A DNA stretch of 40,012 nt from Verrucomicrobiota bacterium. GTDB lineage: Bacteria; Verrucomicrobiota; Verrucomicrobiia; Limisphaerales; SIBE01. Each line of letters begins with the position of its first letter. The stretch's first letter is position 1. The DNA lies in assembly GCA_021733945.1 (NCBI GenBank), contig JAIPJX010000030.1, forward strand, positions 1-40,012, written 5' to 3'. Below the pieces are notes generated by a model that searched no databases, was not told where the DNA came from, and was given only the letters and a program-made list of their open reading frames with translations. The position numbers and the translations under genes were made by a program. Shown here piece by piece: positions 17,318 to 26,172 of this stretch.

Positions 17318-18811
17318 TTGACTTTGCAGAACCCGAAGCGCAAAAGCAACGACAAGGTGTCGTCTTTTCCATCCACGCTTTACGGGCGCTGGCGTAATCA
17401 AAGCCGCGCGGAATCTCTTTTTCAAGATCGACAAAAAAAACCGTTTCCCAACGAACACCTGCTCCAGCGAATCTGGCGGCACCAGAGAATCGAACGCGAC
17501 AGTCTGGTTACAACCGCCGGTCACCCTTTGCGAATCCTGCACCCCGGATTTTGGAACCATGGCCCGGGCCCCGATTTCGAGCAGGCTGTGATCCAGATCG
17601 GCGACAATCCACCGATCACCGGAGACATCGAGATCGACATTCAACCCGGCAACTGGAGGGGACACGGCCATCATCTCAACGAGGCCTTTGACTCGGTCAT
17701 CCTGCATGTCGTGTGGACCGAAGAATCCCAGTCACAACACGACATCCCGATGCTCGCGCTCGAGAGCTGTCTGGACACGCCGCTGGAGAGCCTTTACCGG
17801 GCTGTCGATGCATCGGGAGGGAAAAAAGGCCTCCTTTACCTGCTGGGCAGGTGCAACGAGCCGCTTCGGAATTTGTCGGAAGATGAACTGAAGGAACTCC
17901 TGCATCAGGCCGCCCAAGTGCGACTCGAGGCCAAGGCCTCGCGCTTTGAAGCCCGTGCACGGGCAACCGGCTGGGAACAGTCCCTCTGGGAAGGAGTGTT
18001 CGAGGCTCTCGGTTACCAACACAACACCTGGCCAATGCGCCGGATTGGCGAAATGCTCCCCCATCTGTTCGGCGACGACGAAGGCCTCGACTCTCCACTG
18101 GTGTATCAGGCCACGCTTCTCGGCATCAGCGGCCTGCTGCCTTCTCAGCTCGAAAGCGGCAAATCCCCGCGCAACAGCTACCTGCGGGCGATCTGGGATC
18201 TATGGTGGCGGAGACGCTCCCGACTGGCCCACCTGACACTCCCGGTTTCTTTGTGGCATCTTTCGGGCGTTCGCCCCGCCAACCATCCCCATAGCCGCCT
18301 GGCCCTCGCCGCCCATTGGCTCGCCACCGGCAACCTCGTGGAAAAGCTCGAATCCTGGTTCGTCTTCCCCCTACCCAACACCACCCTCCACGCGTCGCTT
18401 CACGAAATTCTCAGTTCCAATCGCGACGAATTCTGGCAGCGGCACCACACGCTGCGTTCGCGCCAGCTTCCCAAAATCAAACCGTTGATCGGAGCAGATC
18501 GCACAACCGATCTGGCGACCAACGTCATTCTGCCCTGGTTCTGGGCGCGCGCGTCCGTCGGCCACTCCACCGCGCTGCAACGGTTGGCGGAAACTCGGTA
18601 TTTCGCATGGCCCAAGGCACAGGACAACGCAACCCTGCGCCTGGCCCGGGAACGTTTGTTTGGGCGCGATCGAATCCGCTGCATCTCGGGCGCAGCCGAT
18701 CAACAAGCGATCCTGCAAATCGTCAAAGACTTTTGCAGTCTCTCAAACGCACTGTGCGAGGGATGCAGTTTCCCCATTCTGGCCCACCAGTATCAAACCG
18801 AACCGAAATAA
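17318..18811 (+). CDS. DUF2851 family protein
   Basis: A 497-residue soluble protein with the DUF2851 hallmarks: NEHLLQRIWRHQRI, then HPLRILHPGFWNHGPGPDF, GDIEIDIQPGNWRGHGHH and SVILHVVWTEE in the first third. The family is common in Bacteroidota and Verrucomicrobia. The conserved acidic/histidine-rich blocks have a nuclease-like feel, but no function has been established and I assign none. The C-terminus carries a cysteine cluster (C-x(2)-G-C, then FPILAHQYQ). The start is uncertain: TTG at 17318 is listed, and GTG at 17357 (484 residues) is equally plausible because similarity begins with LYGRWR. It is divergent from the DegP-like gene and convergent with the nuclease-like gene that ends at 18890. 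Confidence 0.82.
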   Translation: MTLQNPKRKSNDKVSSFPSTLYGRWRNQSRAESLFQDRQKKPFPNEHLLQRIWRHQRIERDSLVTTAGHPLRILHPGFWNHGPGPDFEQAVIQIGDNPPITGDIEIDIQPGNWRGHGHHLNEAFDSVILHVVWTEESQSQHDIPMLALESCLDTPLESLYRAVDASGGKKGLLYLLGRCNEPLRNLSEDELKELLHQAAQVRLEAKASRFEARARATGWEQSLWEGVFEALGYQHNTWPMRRIGEMLPHLFGDDEGLDSPLVYQATLLGISGLLPSQLESGKSPRNSYLRAIWDLWWRRRSRLAHLTLPVSLWHLSGVRPANHPHSRLALAAHWLATGNLVEKLESWFVFPLPNTTLHASLHEILSSNRDEFWQRHHTLRSRQLPKIKPLIGADRTTDLATNVILPWFWARASVGHSTALQRLAETRYFAWPKAQDNATLRLARERLFGRDRIRCISGAADQQAILQIVKDFCSLSNALCEGCSFPILAHQYQTEPK

Positions 18812-18889
18812 GAGACGCACCCGCCAGAAAAACGGCCGGCCCTGCTTCCATCCCATCACTTGACCCGGTTGCTGCGCTCGCCCTGTGGG

Positions 18890-19567
18890 TCACAAAGCTC
18901 CAGAATCCAGGGTGCCGGCATTCACCAGATCCATCGTATCGTTTCCCATCTGCATGGCATAGATTCCCTGACCGGTCAGCCGCGTGACGATCGATTCTGG
19001 AATCGACCAACTCCCAAAAATCAGAATCAGCCTCTTGCTCTGGTGTTCAGGAAAATAGTCGAAAAATGTTCGCGCTTTTGATGCAAATTCGTCCGCGTAT
19101 TCGAGAGAAGGCGTCGATTTGGCTTCACCCAGGATCACTGCGGTTTCCCCGATCACGATCGCATCGAACTCTCCCACTTTGGACCGATCTCCAGGCGAAC
19201 GCCGACTGTGCCGAATCGAAAACTCCTCAACAGAACCAAACCCGAAATACTCAAGCGCCAATCGGGGAAGATTGGGAGCGAGAATGTCCTCGATGATCGT
19301 CCCCAGCTTGTTGGATAGGTCGCCCCATTTCTTGTTCATCTCCCTGCGGAAATCCCTCATCTCGTTCTTGAACGCGAGCATCTCATCCTTGAACGCACGC
19401 ATCTCGTTCCTAAACGTGAGAGCGTTCTCCTCGATTCGAGTCATCCGAAGATCGGCCGCCTTGTGGCGTTCATCGGCCTGTCTGGTGAACACCTGCATTT
19501 CGGTAAGAAACCGGCCGAACAAATCCTCCAGCCGATCCACCCGATCTTCGATCGTTGCTTCCTTCAC
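18890..19567 (-). CDS. Coiled-coil PD-(D/E)XK nuclease-like protein (DUF3782-like)
   Basis: A 225-residue protein in two parts. Residues 1-90 form a charged coiled coil containing four consecutive near-identical heptads (FRNEMRA, FKDEMLA, FKNEMRD, FRREMNK; residues 52-79). Residues 95-215 resemble the restriction-endonuclease-like fold of DUF3782-type proteins. The candidate active site is D135 (GEFDAIVIG), then E148 and K150 (ILGEAKS), giving the D-x(n)-ExK pattern. Such proteins occur in many copies in cyanobacteria and Verrucomicrobia and their role is unknown. The start is GTG with no good Shine-Dalgarno sequence. It is located between purU (95 bp upstream) and the convergent DUF2851 gene. 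I judge it likely to have or derive from nuclease activity, as an inference from motif spacing only. Confidence 0.75.
   Translation of the reverse strand: MKEATIEDRVDRLEDLFGRFLTEMQVFTRQADERHKAADLRMTRIEENALTFRNEMRAFKDEMLAFKNEMRDFRREMNKKWGDLSNKLGTIIEDILAPNLPRLALEYFGFGSVEEFSIRHSRRSPGDRSKVGEFDAIVIGETAVILGEAKSTPSLEYADEFASKARTFFDYFPEHQSKRLILIFGSWSIPESIVTRLTGQGIYAMQMGNDTMDLVNAGTLDSGAL
19331..19414 (-). repeat. Four 21-bp tandem repeats encoding heptads
   Basis: Inside the coiled-coil gene four successive 21-bp units encode FRNEMRA, FKDEMLA, FKNEMRD and FRREMNK. The units are similar at DNA level (recurring ctcatctc / ttgaacgc words), which points to recent in-frame duplication. Copy number could vary between strains. 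Confidence 0.7.
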
Positions 19568-19662
19568 TGCGTAGCGACTTTAATCGATTCAGCGCGTTTC
19601 CGCAACTGCCCCATTGGAGTCGGAGCAACCGGACCGTCGGCCCGCCCGAATCCGGCACCCGG

Positions 19663-20511
19663 TCAAACCTCCTTCACCGTTCCCCAATAGACATCCAGCC
19701 GTTTCCTGAGAAACAGGCTCACCGCGCGCACCAACACTTTGGACTCATGCCCCTGACCTCGGACCACAATGTCCGGCAGCGACATGCCGGAACGGACGGG
19801 AAAACTCTCCTGGGCGATGATCGGACCTTCATCCAGATGCATGCTCACAAAGTGCGCGGTGGCTCCGACGATTTTGACCCCGTGTTCATACGCCTGGCGA
19901 TAGGCCTGGGGCCCGGGAAAACTCGGGAGCAGGGACGGATGCACGTTGATGATTTTCTGCTTGTACCGCCACACGAAGTCCGGTGAAAGGATCTTCATGA
20001 AGCGAGCGAGCACAACAAAATCAATTTCATGCTGCTCGAGCACTCTCAACACCCGCGTCTCGGCCCGTTTCCGATCGGTCCATGGCACCTGAACAAAAGG
20101 CAGATCCCATTCCGCTGCCAGACTCTTCAGGTCCGGTCGGTTGCTCACCACAAGCCGCGGCTCGGCAAGGTTCAAGGCACCCTTTCGAAACGCCTCGGCC
20201 AGAGCCTTCAAACAGTGGGGCTCGCGCGTTACCAGGATGGCCGCGCGCTGTTTGCGATGGGGTTCAGTGAACAGAACACGAATCTCCATTCCCAACGAAC
20301 GCCCCAACTCATCGAGTCCCTTGCGGATTCGCTCCGCGTCAAACGGATTCGATTTCCACGAAGCCTGCAGCGTCATGCTGAATCGACCCCGCGTCACCTG
20401 CTCCTCCAACGCCTCGATGTTTGCCCGCTGTTCAAACAGGTAGTTGGTCACCCTCGCAATCACACCCGTGCGATCACGCCCTATCACGGTTACAGTTCCG
20501 AATCGTTTCAT
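19663..20511 (-). CDS. purU: Formyltetrahydrofolate deformylase
   Basis: Hydrolyses 10-formyl-tetrahydrofolate to formate and tetrahydrofolate, balancing the one-carbon pool. The 282-residue length is standard. An N-terminal ACT regulatory domain (TVIGRDRTGVIARVTNYLFE, residues 8-27 onward) is followed by a formyltransferase-type catalytic domain. The catalytic residues are visible as N189 and H191 (NVHPSLLPSFPG) and D227 (HLDEGPIIAQ). The ATG overlaps the stop of the upstream oxidoreductase gene as ATGA, with GGGA 3 nt before it, so the two are cotranslated. Methionine/glycine control through the ACT domain is known for the E. coli enzyme but is not demonstrable here. Confidence 0.95.
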   Translation of the reverse strand: MKRFGTVTVIGRDRTGVIARVTNYLFEQRANIEALEEQVTRGRFSMTLQASWKSNPFDAERIRKGLDELGRSLGMEIRVLFTEPHRKQRAAILVTREPHCLKALAEAFRKGALNLAEPRLVVSNRPDLKSLAAEWDLPFVQVPWTDRKRAETRVLRVLEQHEIDFVVLARFMKILSPDFVWRYKQKIINVHPSLLPSFPGPQAYRQAYEHGVKIVGATAHFVSMHLDEGPIIAQESFPVRSGMSLPDIVVRGQGHESKVLVRAVSLFLRKRLDVYWGTVKEV

Positions 20512-21980
20512 TTCCCTTTTTTAATGTCTTTCAGGCGTTGAAATTCCGGCCTTTCGGAGTAATACGCATCCAGCGGATAACAACCACTGATTAAACCGTT
20601 GCGCGGTGCGGTCGTGCAATCGCTAAAAGTCCGACAGATCAGTTTTCTTTCCACCGACCCCTTGGCGACCGCATCGGCCAGAATCCACGGATACGAAAGC
20701 ACCACCCGTCCCAGCCCCACCAGGTCGACCCAGCCGTTCCGGACCACAGCCTGCGCCACGTGCGGCAGGTATTCCTGCAGGTAGCTGTAAGCCGTGCCCA
20801 CCAAAAGCAGGCCCTCCGGAGCCCGGGATTTAAGCTGGCGGACGGCCTGGATCTGCCGGGCCACCCCCACCAGCGGCTCTTCCGGAGGCAGGTATCCGTC
20901 GGAGGGCGGGTACGCTGCCGGCCGCTGGATATGCGGGTTGTAATAGGGTGAGCCCGCACTGACATTGAGAATCTTCACACCCAATCGGGCACAAAGCTCC
21001 ACAAACTGCATCGGCTCCGAAAGGTCGGGTTCCACCGGATTGTCCGGGTTCACTCCGAAACCACACCAGTACGGCAGGCATCCGGTGTAATCCTCCGGAA
21101 CCCCGGGCCCGGGTTTGCCAGGAGTCGACAACGCCGGATCCGGCCGGAACGGCACAAAATCAAACGCACTCAGGCGCACTCCAATGTCGATCCCGATTCC
21201 ATCCCGTCGAATTCCCTCGATGATCTCGCGCAGGATCCTGGTTCGGTTCTCAAAGGAACCTCCGTATTTGCCGGGTCGCCTCCGGGCACTCAGAAACTCA
21301 TGCAACAGGTATCCGTGGCAGTGCTTGATATCGACAAAATCCGCACCGGCCTCCCAGGCAATCCTGGCAGCGGCCACATACGCCCGGATCAACTCCTCGA
21401 TTTCGTCGTCGCTGAAAACCTGCGCATCCTTCGTCACCCCGAACCGACGGTCGAGAATCGGATGACGGTAGGCAACGCGCGGTTCCATCCGGGTTTTATC
21501 CGTGGGTTTGCAGAACCGACCGGAATGAGTAAGCTGAAAACCGATCACCAAATCGTGGGATGATCCATACTTCTCCTCATGAGCCTTCACCAGGATGCCC
21601 CTGAGATTCGCAAGGTCGGCCTGGTTCTGTTCCACAATCACCAACTGGTTGGGGTTGGCCCGACCGTCGGGTCGCACCGCCATTGCTTCCCCGCCATAGA
21701 TCAGTTTGGCACCACTCTCCCCGAACCGTTTCCAACGCCGCCTCACCTCCTCGGTCGCGCCGCCGGTGGACGTCCCATCCCATCCCTCCATGGGATGCAC
21801 AGCGAACCGGTTCCCGATCCTCTTCCCGTTCACCAGAACGTTCGACACCGGTGCGGCCAGCGGCGATTCAGCCCCTTCCACCACCGTGTCCTCGCAGGGT
21901 AATTCGATGCCCAGCGAGGCGGTGTAGTTCCGAAATTCTTCGGCCGTACGGAGCGTGGGAATACGTTTTATCGGAGTCAT
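20508..21980 (-). CDS. Old-yellow-enzyme-type NADH:flavin oxidoreductase
   Basis: A 490-residue FMN-dependent TIM-barrel oxidoreductase of the OYE / 2,4-dienoyl-CoA reductase group. Visible elements are HPMEG (residues 62-66), the substrate-binding HCHGYLLHEFLS (220-231), and the family signature RPGKYGGSFENRTR (235-248). The phosphate-binding glycine late in the barrel lies in DLVGLGRVVL. The chain ends shortly after the barrel, without the second FAD/NADH domain of FadH. The tail has three spaced cysteines (ICRTFSDC ... SGCYPLD), reminiscent of but not identical to the 4Fe-4S motif of dienoyl-CoA reductases. The substrate is unknown. The ATGA overlap with purU and the 48-bp gap to the GH88-like gene point to one operon. 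Confidence 0.85.
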   Translation of the reverse strand: MTPIKRIPTLRTAEEFRNYTASLGIELPCEDTVVEGAESPLAAPVSNVLVNGKRIGNRFAVHPMEGWDGTSTGGATEEVRRRWKRFGESGAKLIYGGEAMAVRPDGRANPNQLVIVEQNQADLANLRGILVKAHEEKYGSSHDLVIGFQLTHSGRFCKPTDKTRMEPRVAYRHPILDRRFGVTKDAQVFSDDEIEELIRAYVAAARIAWEAGADFVDIKHCHGYLLHEFLSARRRPGKYGGSFENRTRILREIIEGIRRDGIGIDIGVRLSAFDFVPFRPDPALSTPGKPGPGVPEDYTGCLPYWCGFGVNPDNPVEPDLSEPMQFVELCARLGVKILNVSAGSPYYNPHIQRPAAYPPSDGYLPPEEPLVGVARQIQAVRQLKSRAPEGLLLVGTAYSYLQEYLPHVAQAVVRNGWVDLVGLGRVVLSYPWILADAVAKGSVERKLICRTFSDCTTAPRNGLISGCYPLDAYYSERPEFQRLKDIKKGK

Positions 21981-22028
21981 AAAATCATCCAGACACAGGA
22001 CTGTTTTGTTTCCCGGTGATCCCCGTCA

Positions 22029-23495
22029 TCAGCGATTCCCGATTCCCGAGAAGAATGTCAGGTAACGATCCCCCTTGGCTTCGCGCAGAATCAGCAACGC
22101 AAGTTCCCGGGCATGGTAATCACCCCACATGGAACTTTCTCCGTTCGGCACCTTCTGGCCCGGGGCAATGCCGTCCCAGCCGTTCGGCCGGTGATAGATC
22201 GAATGCAGGATCAAACCCTGATGCCTCGATTGACACGAGAAATAGGGTTCCTCAAACACGGTTCTGGCAACCGTCAGACCCGCCTGACGATAGCGGTCGC
22301 CGCTTCGTGTGTCGCGTCTGGATGCAAGGTAATGGCCCAGGCGAATCAGGCCTTGCGCCGCAATCACTGCCGCCGAACTGTCCACGGGTTCCCAGGGGTT
22401 GAATGGATCAGAAGACCGTTTGAGATAATCTCCGAGCCGGCTCAGATTCGGGGCACCCGTGTCCCACATCGGAATGCCATCGGTGCAGGAGTGCTCGATA
22501 TAAAAGTCGGCTGTGGCACGGGCGGCCCGGAGCATCAGGGCTCGAATCGAAACAGCGCCCGCGAACGGATTGGAGGCGCGCCGGGACTTCCCGAAGGGTT
22601 CCCGTCTGACCCCATTCCCGAATTCGCGCGCGCACAACTCGTTGATCTCTTCATCCGCCACCGTATCCAAAAACTCCAACTGCTCGGCAAATCCGAGAAT
22701 CGCCCAGGCAAGCCCCCGGGTCCAGGTGCTGAACGGCGAATATCCCTGCTGCGTGTTGGGGCAGCGGTAGGAACCGTCGTTCAGGTTAAACAGGCTCTCG
22801 TGCGCGGTGCGTCCGGGCAGGTCGTAGGCATCGCGGCCCTCCCCGTAAAAAACTGCGTATTGCGCAGTGGCTTCACTGTGTTGGATCAGCCGGGATAAGA
22901 GCGAAATCCTCCGGTCGCGTTCCCCCATGAGTACGTGGCCCAGCCGATGCGCCAGGGCCAGAGATCGCAGGGAACGCATCGTGTCTACGAACAGGGAGTG
23001 CGGTCCGTTGAACGAATAAACATACCCACCGCCACCCGCGATCGGGGTCCATCGCGAGGCCTGCACCGCACCCGAAACCTTGAGAGCCAACTCATGGAAC
23101 TGCAGCTCGCAGAGATTAAATGGAACCCGGCCTTCACCCATCATCCGGAGCAGATTCCCGTAGGTGGACACATTGTTGAACCCATGGTCGTGCACACCGG
23201 TGTGGGAAACGTGGGTGGCCATGAGCTGCACCGTCTTGGTCCGCGCGATGTCCAGAAATTTTTTCTCTCCAGAGGCCTCAAACTGCAGCACCGCGGATCC
23301 GAACTGAAATCCCTGGGTCCACTCGGTCCAACCAAGCGAGGTGTACCGGCCTTTCAGAGTAAATACCGGCGTTCCCTTGCGCGGGTTCCAGCTCTTTTCA
23401 ATGCCTAGGATCTTCTCGCCGGATTTTTCGAAAAGCCGATGGATCTGAGGCAGCAATCGCTGCGGCCTGAGTTGGTTGTCAATTTTTAGTGCCAT
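22029..23495 (-). CDS. GH88/GH105-like unsaturated glucuronyl hydrolase
   Basis: A 488-residue protein with the (alpha/alpha)6 pattern of unsaturated glucuronyl hydrolases, which remove 4,5-unsaturated uronic acids left by polysaccharide lyases. Candidate catalytic acids, counted from the ATG at 23495, are D103 in GVHDHGFNNVSTYGN and D171 in HSLFVDTMRSL, matching the HDxGF and DNM-type motifs of GH88. Aromatic stretches such as YTSLGWTEWTQGFQFG, FSTWTRGLAWAILGFAE and MWGDYHARELAL line the expected cleft. No signal peptide is visible, so it probably acts in the cytoplasm on imported sugars. A GTG six codons upstream (23513) is the alternative start. The neighbouring SDR could process the released keto-sugar. 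Family confidence is moderate; substrate specificity is unknown. Confidence 0.75.
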   Translation of the reverse strand: MALKIDNQLRPQRLLPQIHRLFEKSGEKILGIEKSWNPRKGTPVFTLKGRYTSLGWTEWTQGFQFGSAVLQFEASGEKKFLDIARTKTVQLMATHVSHTGVHDHGFNNVSTYGNLLRMMGEGRVPFNLCELQFHELALKVSGAVQASRWTPIAGGGGYVYSFNGPHSLFVDTMRSLRSLALAHRLGHVLMGERDRRISLLSRLIQHSEATAQYAVFYGEGRDAYDLPGRTAHESLFNLNDGSYRCPNTQQGYSPFSTWTRGLAWAILGFAEQLEFLDTVADEEINELCAREFGNGVRREPFGKSRRASNPFAGAVSIRALMLRAARATADFYIEHSCTDGIPMWDTGAPNLSRLGDYLKRSSDPFNPWEPVDSSAAVIAAQGLIRLGHYLASRRDTRSGDRYRQAGLTVARTVFEEPYFSCQSRHQGLILHSIYHRPNGWDGIAPGQKVPNGESSMWGDYHARELALLILREAKGDRYLTFFSGIGNR

Positions 23496-23693
23496 AACAA
23501 TCTCGGAAAGCACCGGTCCAATCCGGTTCCGCAGCCTAGCGTACGGAACAGGCCCGGTTCAATCCGGATCAAGGCCCGGAGGCGCAGAATCCCGATGCCC
23601 CCCCCACGGACCCGCTTAACGACGTCCCCGGTACCGCCTCTCCCTCGCGCGCAAACCCAATTCGCACTTCCGGGACACCCCGTTGTCCCGGGC

Positions 23694-24518
23694 TCACAAA
23701 CGCCTGAGGTGAAACCCCCCGTCCACATTGATCACTTCCCCCGTGCTGAAGGGCAGCAGATCCCCGGCAATCGCAACCACGGCCCGGCCGACGTCCTCGG
23801 GCGTGCCCCACCGCGCGATGGGAGTGAGGCCCTCGGCAATCAGTTGATCGTATTTCTCCTTCACCGAAGACGTCATGTCCGAAGCGATCACTCCGGGACA
23901 AATCTCGTACACATGGATGCCGTACTCGGCAAGGCGCGTCGCATAGACCTTGGTCATCATGCCCAGAGCCGCCTTCGCCATGCAGTAATCGCCCCGATTG
24001 ACCGAGACGGTGTACGCACTCACCGACGAAATGGTGATGATCTTGGGCCGAGACACGATCTCAGGGCTCGCGGGCGCGCCCTCGGTGTCCGCCCCCGCGG
24101 ATTGCACCTGCTCGATCATCCATCGGGATGCCTGTTGGGTCAAAAAATAGGGCCCCTTCAGGTTCACGGCCATCAACCGGTCGAAATTTTCCTCAGTCGC
24201 ATCGAGAACATCGGCCCTGCCGATCGAGGTGATGCCCGCGTTGTTCACGAGCAGATCGAGTCTTCCATAGGTCGCCCGGACAAAGTCAAGCAAGGCGGCC
24301 CGATCGTCGGCGCTCGAGATGTCGCCCAGGCAGATTTCGGCTCGCACCGTTTTCCCGCCGGCTGCGCCCGCCGCGATGCAACGATCGGCAGTCTCCCGGG
24401 CCGCCTCAACGTTGGATGCGAAATTGATCACGAGATCCATCCCGGTTCCGGCCAGGGCGATCGCGATTCCACGCCCGATTCCACGGGAACTGCCGGTGAT
24501 TAAAGCAACGCGATTCAT
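23694..24518 (-). CDS. SDR-family oxidoreductase (3-ketoacyl-ACP reductase-like)
   Basis: A 274-residue short-chain dehydrogenase/reductase. The cofactor-binding motif [10 protein letters not shown] (8-17), the NNAG stabilising motif (92-95), and the catalytic S165, Y178 and K182 are all present. The annotation space is FabG-like, but this subgroup, with the insertion [12 protein letters not shown] and [15 protein letters not shown], is often found beside uronate or sugar catabolism genes, so sugar oxidoreduction is at least as likely as fatty acid synthesis. The frame is open further upstream to 24758, but only the ATG at 24518 begins the Rossmann strand NRVALITG. It precedes the GH88-like gene by 198 bp on the same strand and is divergent from the MFS remnant. 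Confidence 0.88.
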   Translation of the reverse strand: MNRVALITGSSRGIGRGIAIALAGTGMDLVINFASNVEAARETADRCIAAGAAGGKTVRAEICLGDISSADDRAALLDFVRATYGRLDLLVNNAGITSIGRADVLDATEENFDRLMAVNLKGPYFLTQQASRWMIEQVQSAGADTEGAPASPEIVSRPKIITISSVSAYTVSVNRGDYCMAKAALGMMTKVYATRLAEYGIHVYEICPGVIASDMTSSVKEKYDQLIAEGLTPIARWGTPEDVGRAVVAIAGDLLPFSTGEVINVDGGFHLRRL

Positions 24519-24604
24519 AAGGTCGGGATCATAGCCCAAGGGCGGCCGGGAAACAAAGACGATTAAATTTTTGTAGTTTGCGCCATCCCGGTTAAGCTGC
24601 GCCG

Positions 24605-24871
24605 GTGGGCAGTTTGTCAGACACCAAGCAGACGTTCTTTTACGAACGATGGCGGGCGGTGAGCAGCGGCGTGCTGGAAACAGCGGCGACCATGTTCCTG
24701 CTCCTGATTGCCGTGCGCTGTTTCGAGGCGGGCACCACCGCCAAAGCGTTCGTGGCAAGCGCAGGCAGTTTCGGCCTCATGCTCACTTCAATCGCCCCGC
24801 TGTTGCCCGAAATCCGCTTTGGCAGATCCGGGCGATCAGCAACTCCACTCGTGGAGGAAATCCCGGAATGA
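24605..24871 (+). pseudogene. Truncated MFS transporter remnant
   Basis: An 88-codon frame starting at GTG 24605. Residues 10-62 ([20 protein letters not shown], then [13 protein letters not shown] and [14 protein letters not shown]) look like the N-terminus and first helix pair of Verrucomicrobial major facilitator transporters, which normally run to over 400 residues. After about residue 62 the similarity is lost and the frame ends in SATPLVEEIPE. The rest of the transporter is absent because moeA begins immediately: the stop TGA (24869-24871) overlaps the moeA ATG as ATGA. I infer an internal or C-terminal deletion. Expression could still occur and couple moeA translation. A small genuine membrane protein is a less likely reading. 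Confidence 0.6.
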
Positions 24872-26082
24872 AACCCATGCTCTCACTCGAAGAAGCCCAA
24901 CAACGCATTCTCTCCACCGTGCGCCCCCTCCCACCGGCCGACCTGCCACTCGCGCAGAGCGCCGGGCGCTTCCTGGCAACCTCCGTTTCCTCTCCCATCA
25001 ACCTGCCGCCCTTTGACAATTCCGCGATGGACGGCTACGCGGTGATCGCCGCCGACATCGCTTCGGCATCGGAGACCACTCCAACGCCCCTGCGGTTGAT
25101 CGGCAAAACCGCCGCAGGTGCCGTCTTCCAAGGCGAGGTCACCCCGGGCACCTGCGTCCGGCTGTTCACCGGTTCCCCGCTGCCGTCCGGAGCGGACGCC
25201 GTGGTGATGCAGGAAGACACCACAGTCGACCCCGCCCATCCGGAACTCATCCACGTCCGCGACCGCGCGCGACCCTGGGAGAATGTTCGGTTGAAGGGCG
25301 AGGATGTCAAAAGCGGCAGCGCCATCGCGCAAATCGGGGACCGACTGACCTTCGGCAGGCTCAGCCTCCTGGCAGCGACCGGATTCGCCAACGCGCACGT
25401 GCACCGCGCTCCCACCGTCGCCCTGATCGCAACCGGAAGCGAACTTCGCGAGGGCGGCCAGGATCTGCAACCGGGACAGATCTTCGAAAGCAATCGCATC
25501 GGCCTCAGCGCGCTCGTCGCGGCAGCCGGAGCCACGGCGAACATTCATGCCATCGTGCCCGACTCCCTCGAAGCCACCGAGAGGGCCCTGGGCACCGCCC
25601 TGGAGTCCAGCGATCTCGTGATCACCTCGGGGGGCGTATCCGTTGGAGAGTTTGACCACGTCAAGCAGGCTTTCGAAAATCTGGGCGGAACCCTCGACTT
25701 CTGGCGCGTCGCAATCCGCCCCGGAAAACCGTTCGTATTTGGACGGTGCCATAACAAATACCTCTTCGGGCTGCCCGGGAATCCCGTGTCCGCCATGGTT
25801 ACCTTCCTCCTGTTGGCAAGACCAGCCCTTCTGAAGATGCAGGGGGCCCGGGAGTTCGGACTGCGCTCACAACCCGGTTTACTGACAACGGAGATCATCA
25901 ACCGGGGAGATCGGAGACATTTTGTTCGGGTGACCCTTCAGGACGACGGAACCGTTGTTTCAGCGGGGCTGCAGGGATCGCATGCGCTGAGCTCGCTTGC
26001 AACCGCCAACGGAATGATCGATACCCCGCCGAAGAGTGGTTTCCGCCCGGGTGAAACGGTTCAGATCCTGAGATGGGATTAA
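24868..26082 (+). CDS. moeA: Molybdopterin molybdenumtransferase MoeA
   Basis: A 404-residue enzyme that inserts molybdate into adenylylated molybdopterin, the last common step of molybdenum cofactor synthesis. Diagnostic blocks are PFDNSAMDGYA (48-58), RLFTGSPLPSGADAVVMQED (98-117), ATGSEL (188-193), the MPT-binding ITSGGVSVGEFD (252-263) and GLPGNPVSAMVTF (from 301). The C-terminal domain IV is present and the length is normal. The ATG at 24868 has GGAGG at 24853-24857, 10 nt upstream. An open extension upstream in the same frame is not MoeA-like. No other cofactor gene is adjacent. Its 5' end is fused by ATGA overlap to the MFS remnant, so it may now depend on that remnant's promoter. Confidence 0.95.
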   Translation: MKPMLSLEEAQQRILSTVRPLPPADLPLAQSAGRFLATSVSSPINLPPFDNSAMDGYAVIAADIASASETTPTPLRLIGKTAAGAVFQGEVTPGTCVRLFTGSPLPSGADAVVMQEDTTVDPAHPELIHVRDRARPWENVRLKGEDVKSGSAIAQIGDRLTFGRLSLLAATGFANAHVHRAPTVALIATGSELREGGQDLQPGQIFESNRIGLSALVAAAGATANIHAIVPDSLEATERALGTALESSDLVITSGGVSVGEFDHVKQAFENLGGTLDFWRVAIRPGKPFVFGRCHNKYLFGLPGNPVSAMVTFLLLARPALLKMQGAREFGLRSQPGLLTTEIINRGDRRHFVRVTLQDDGTVVSAGLQGSHALSSLATANGMIDTPPKSGFRPGETVQILRWD

Positions 26083-26172
26083 GCCTGCTTCAGCCCACTT
26101 TCGGCCCATGAGTGAGGCAGCCCTGCAAACCGGGTGCGGCTCACCTCACATCCCTCATCTGCAACGAGCAGA

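Noticed and set aside
23575..23693. C-rich stretch with possible small frames between the SDR and GH88-like genes
   Set aside because: No start with ribosome-binding site, no protein-like composition; treated as spacer.
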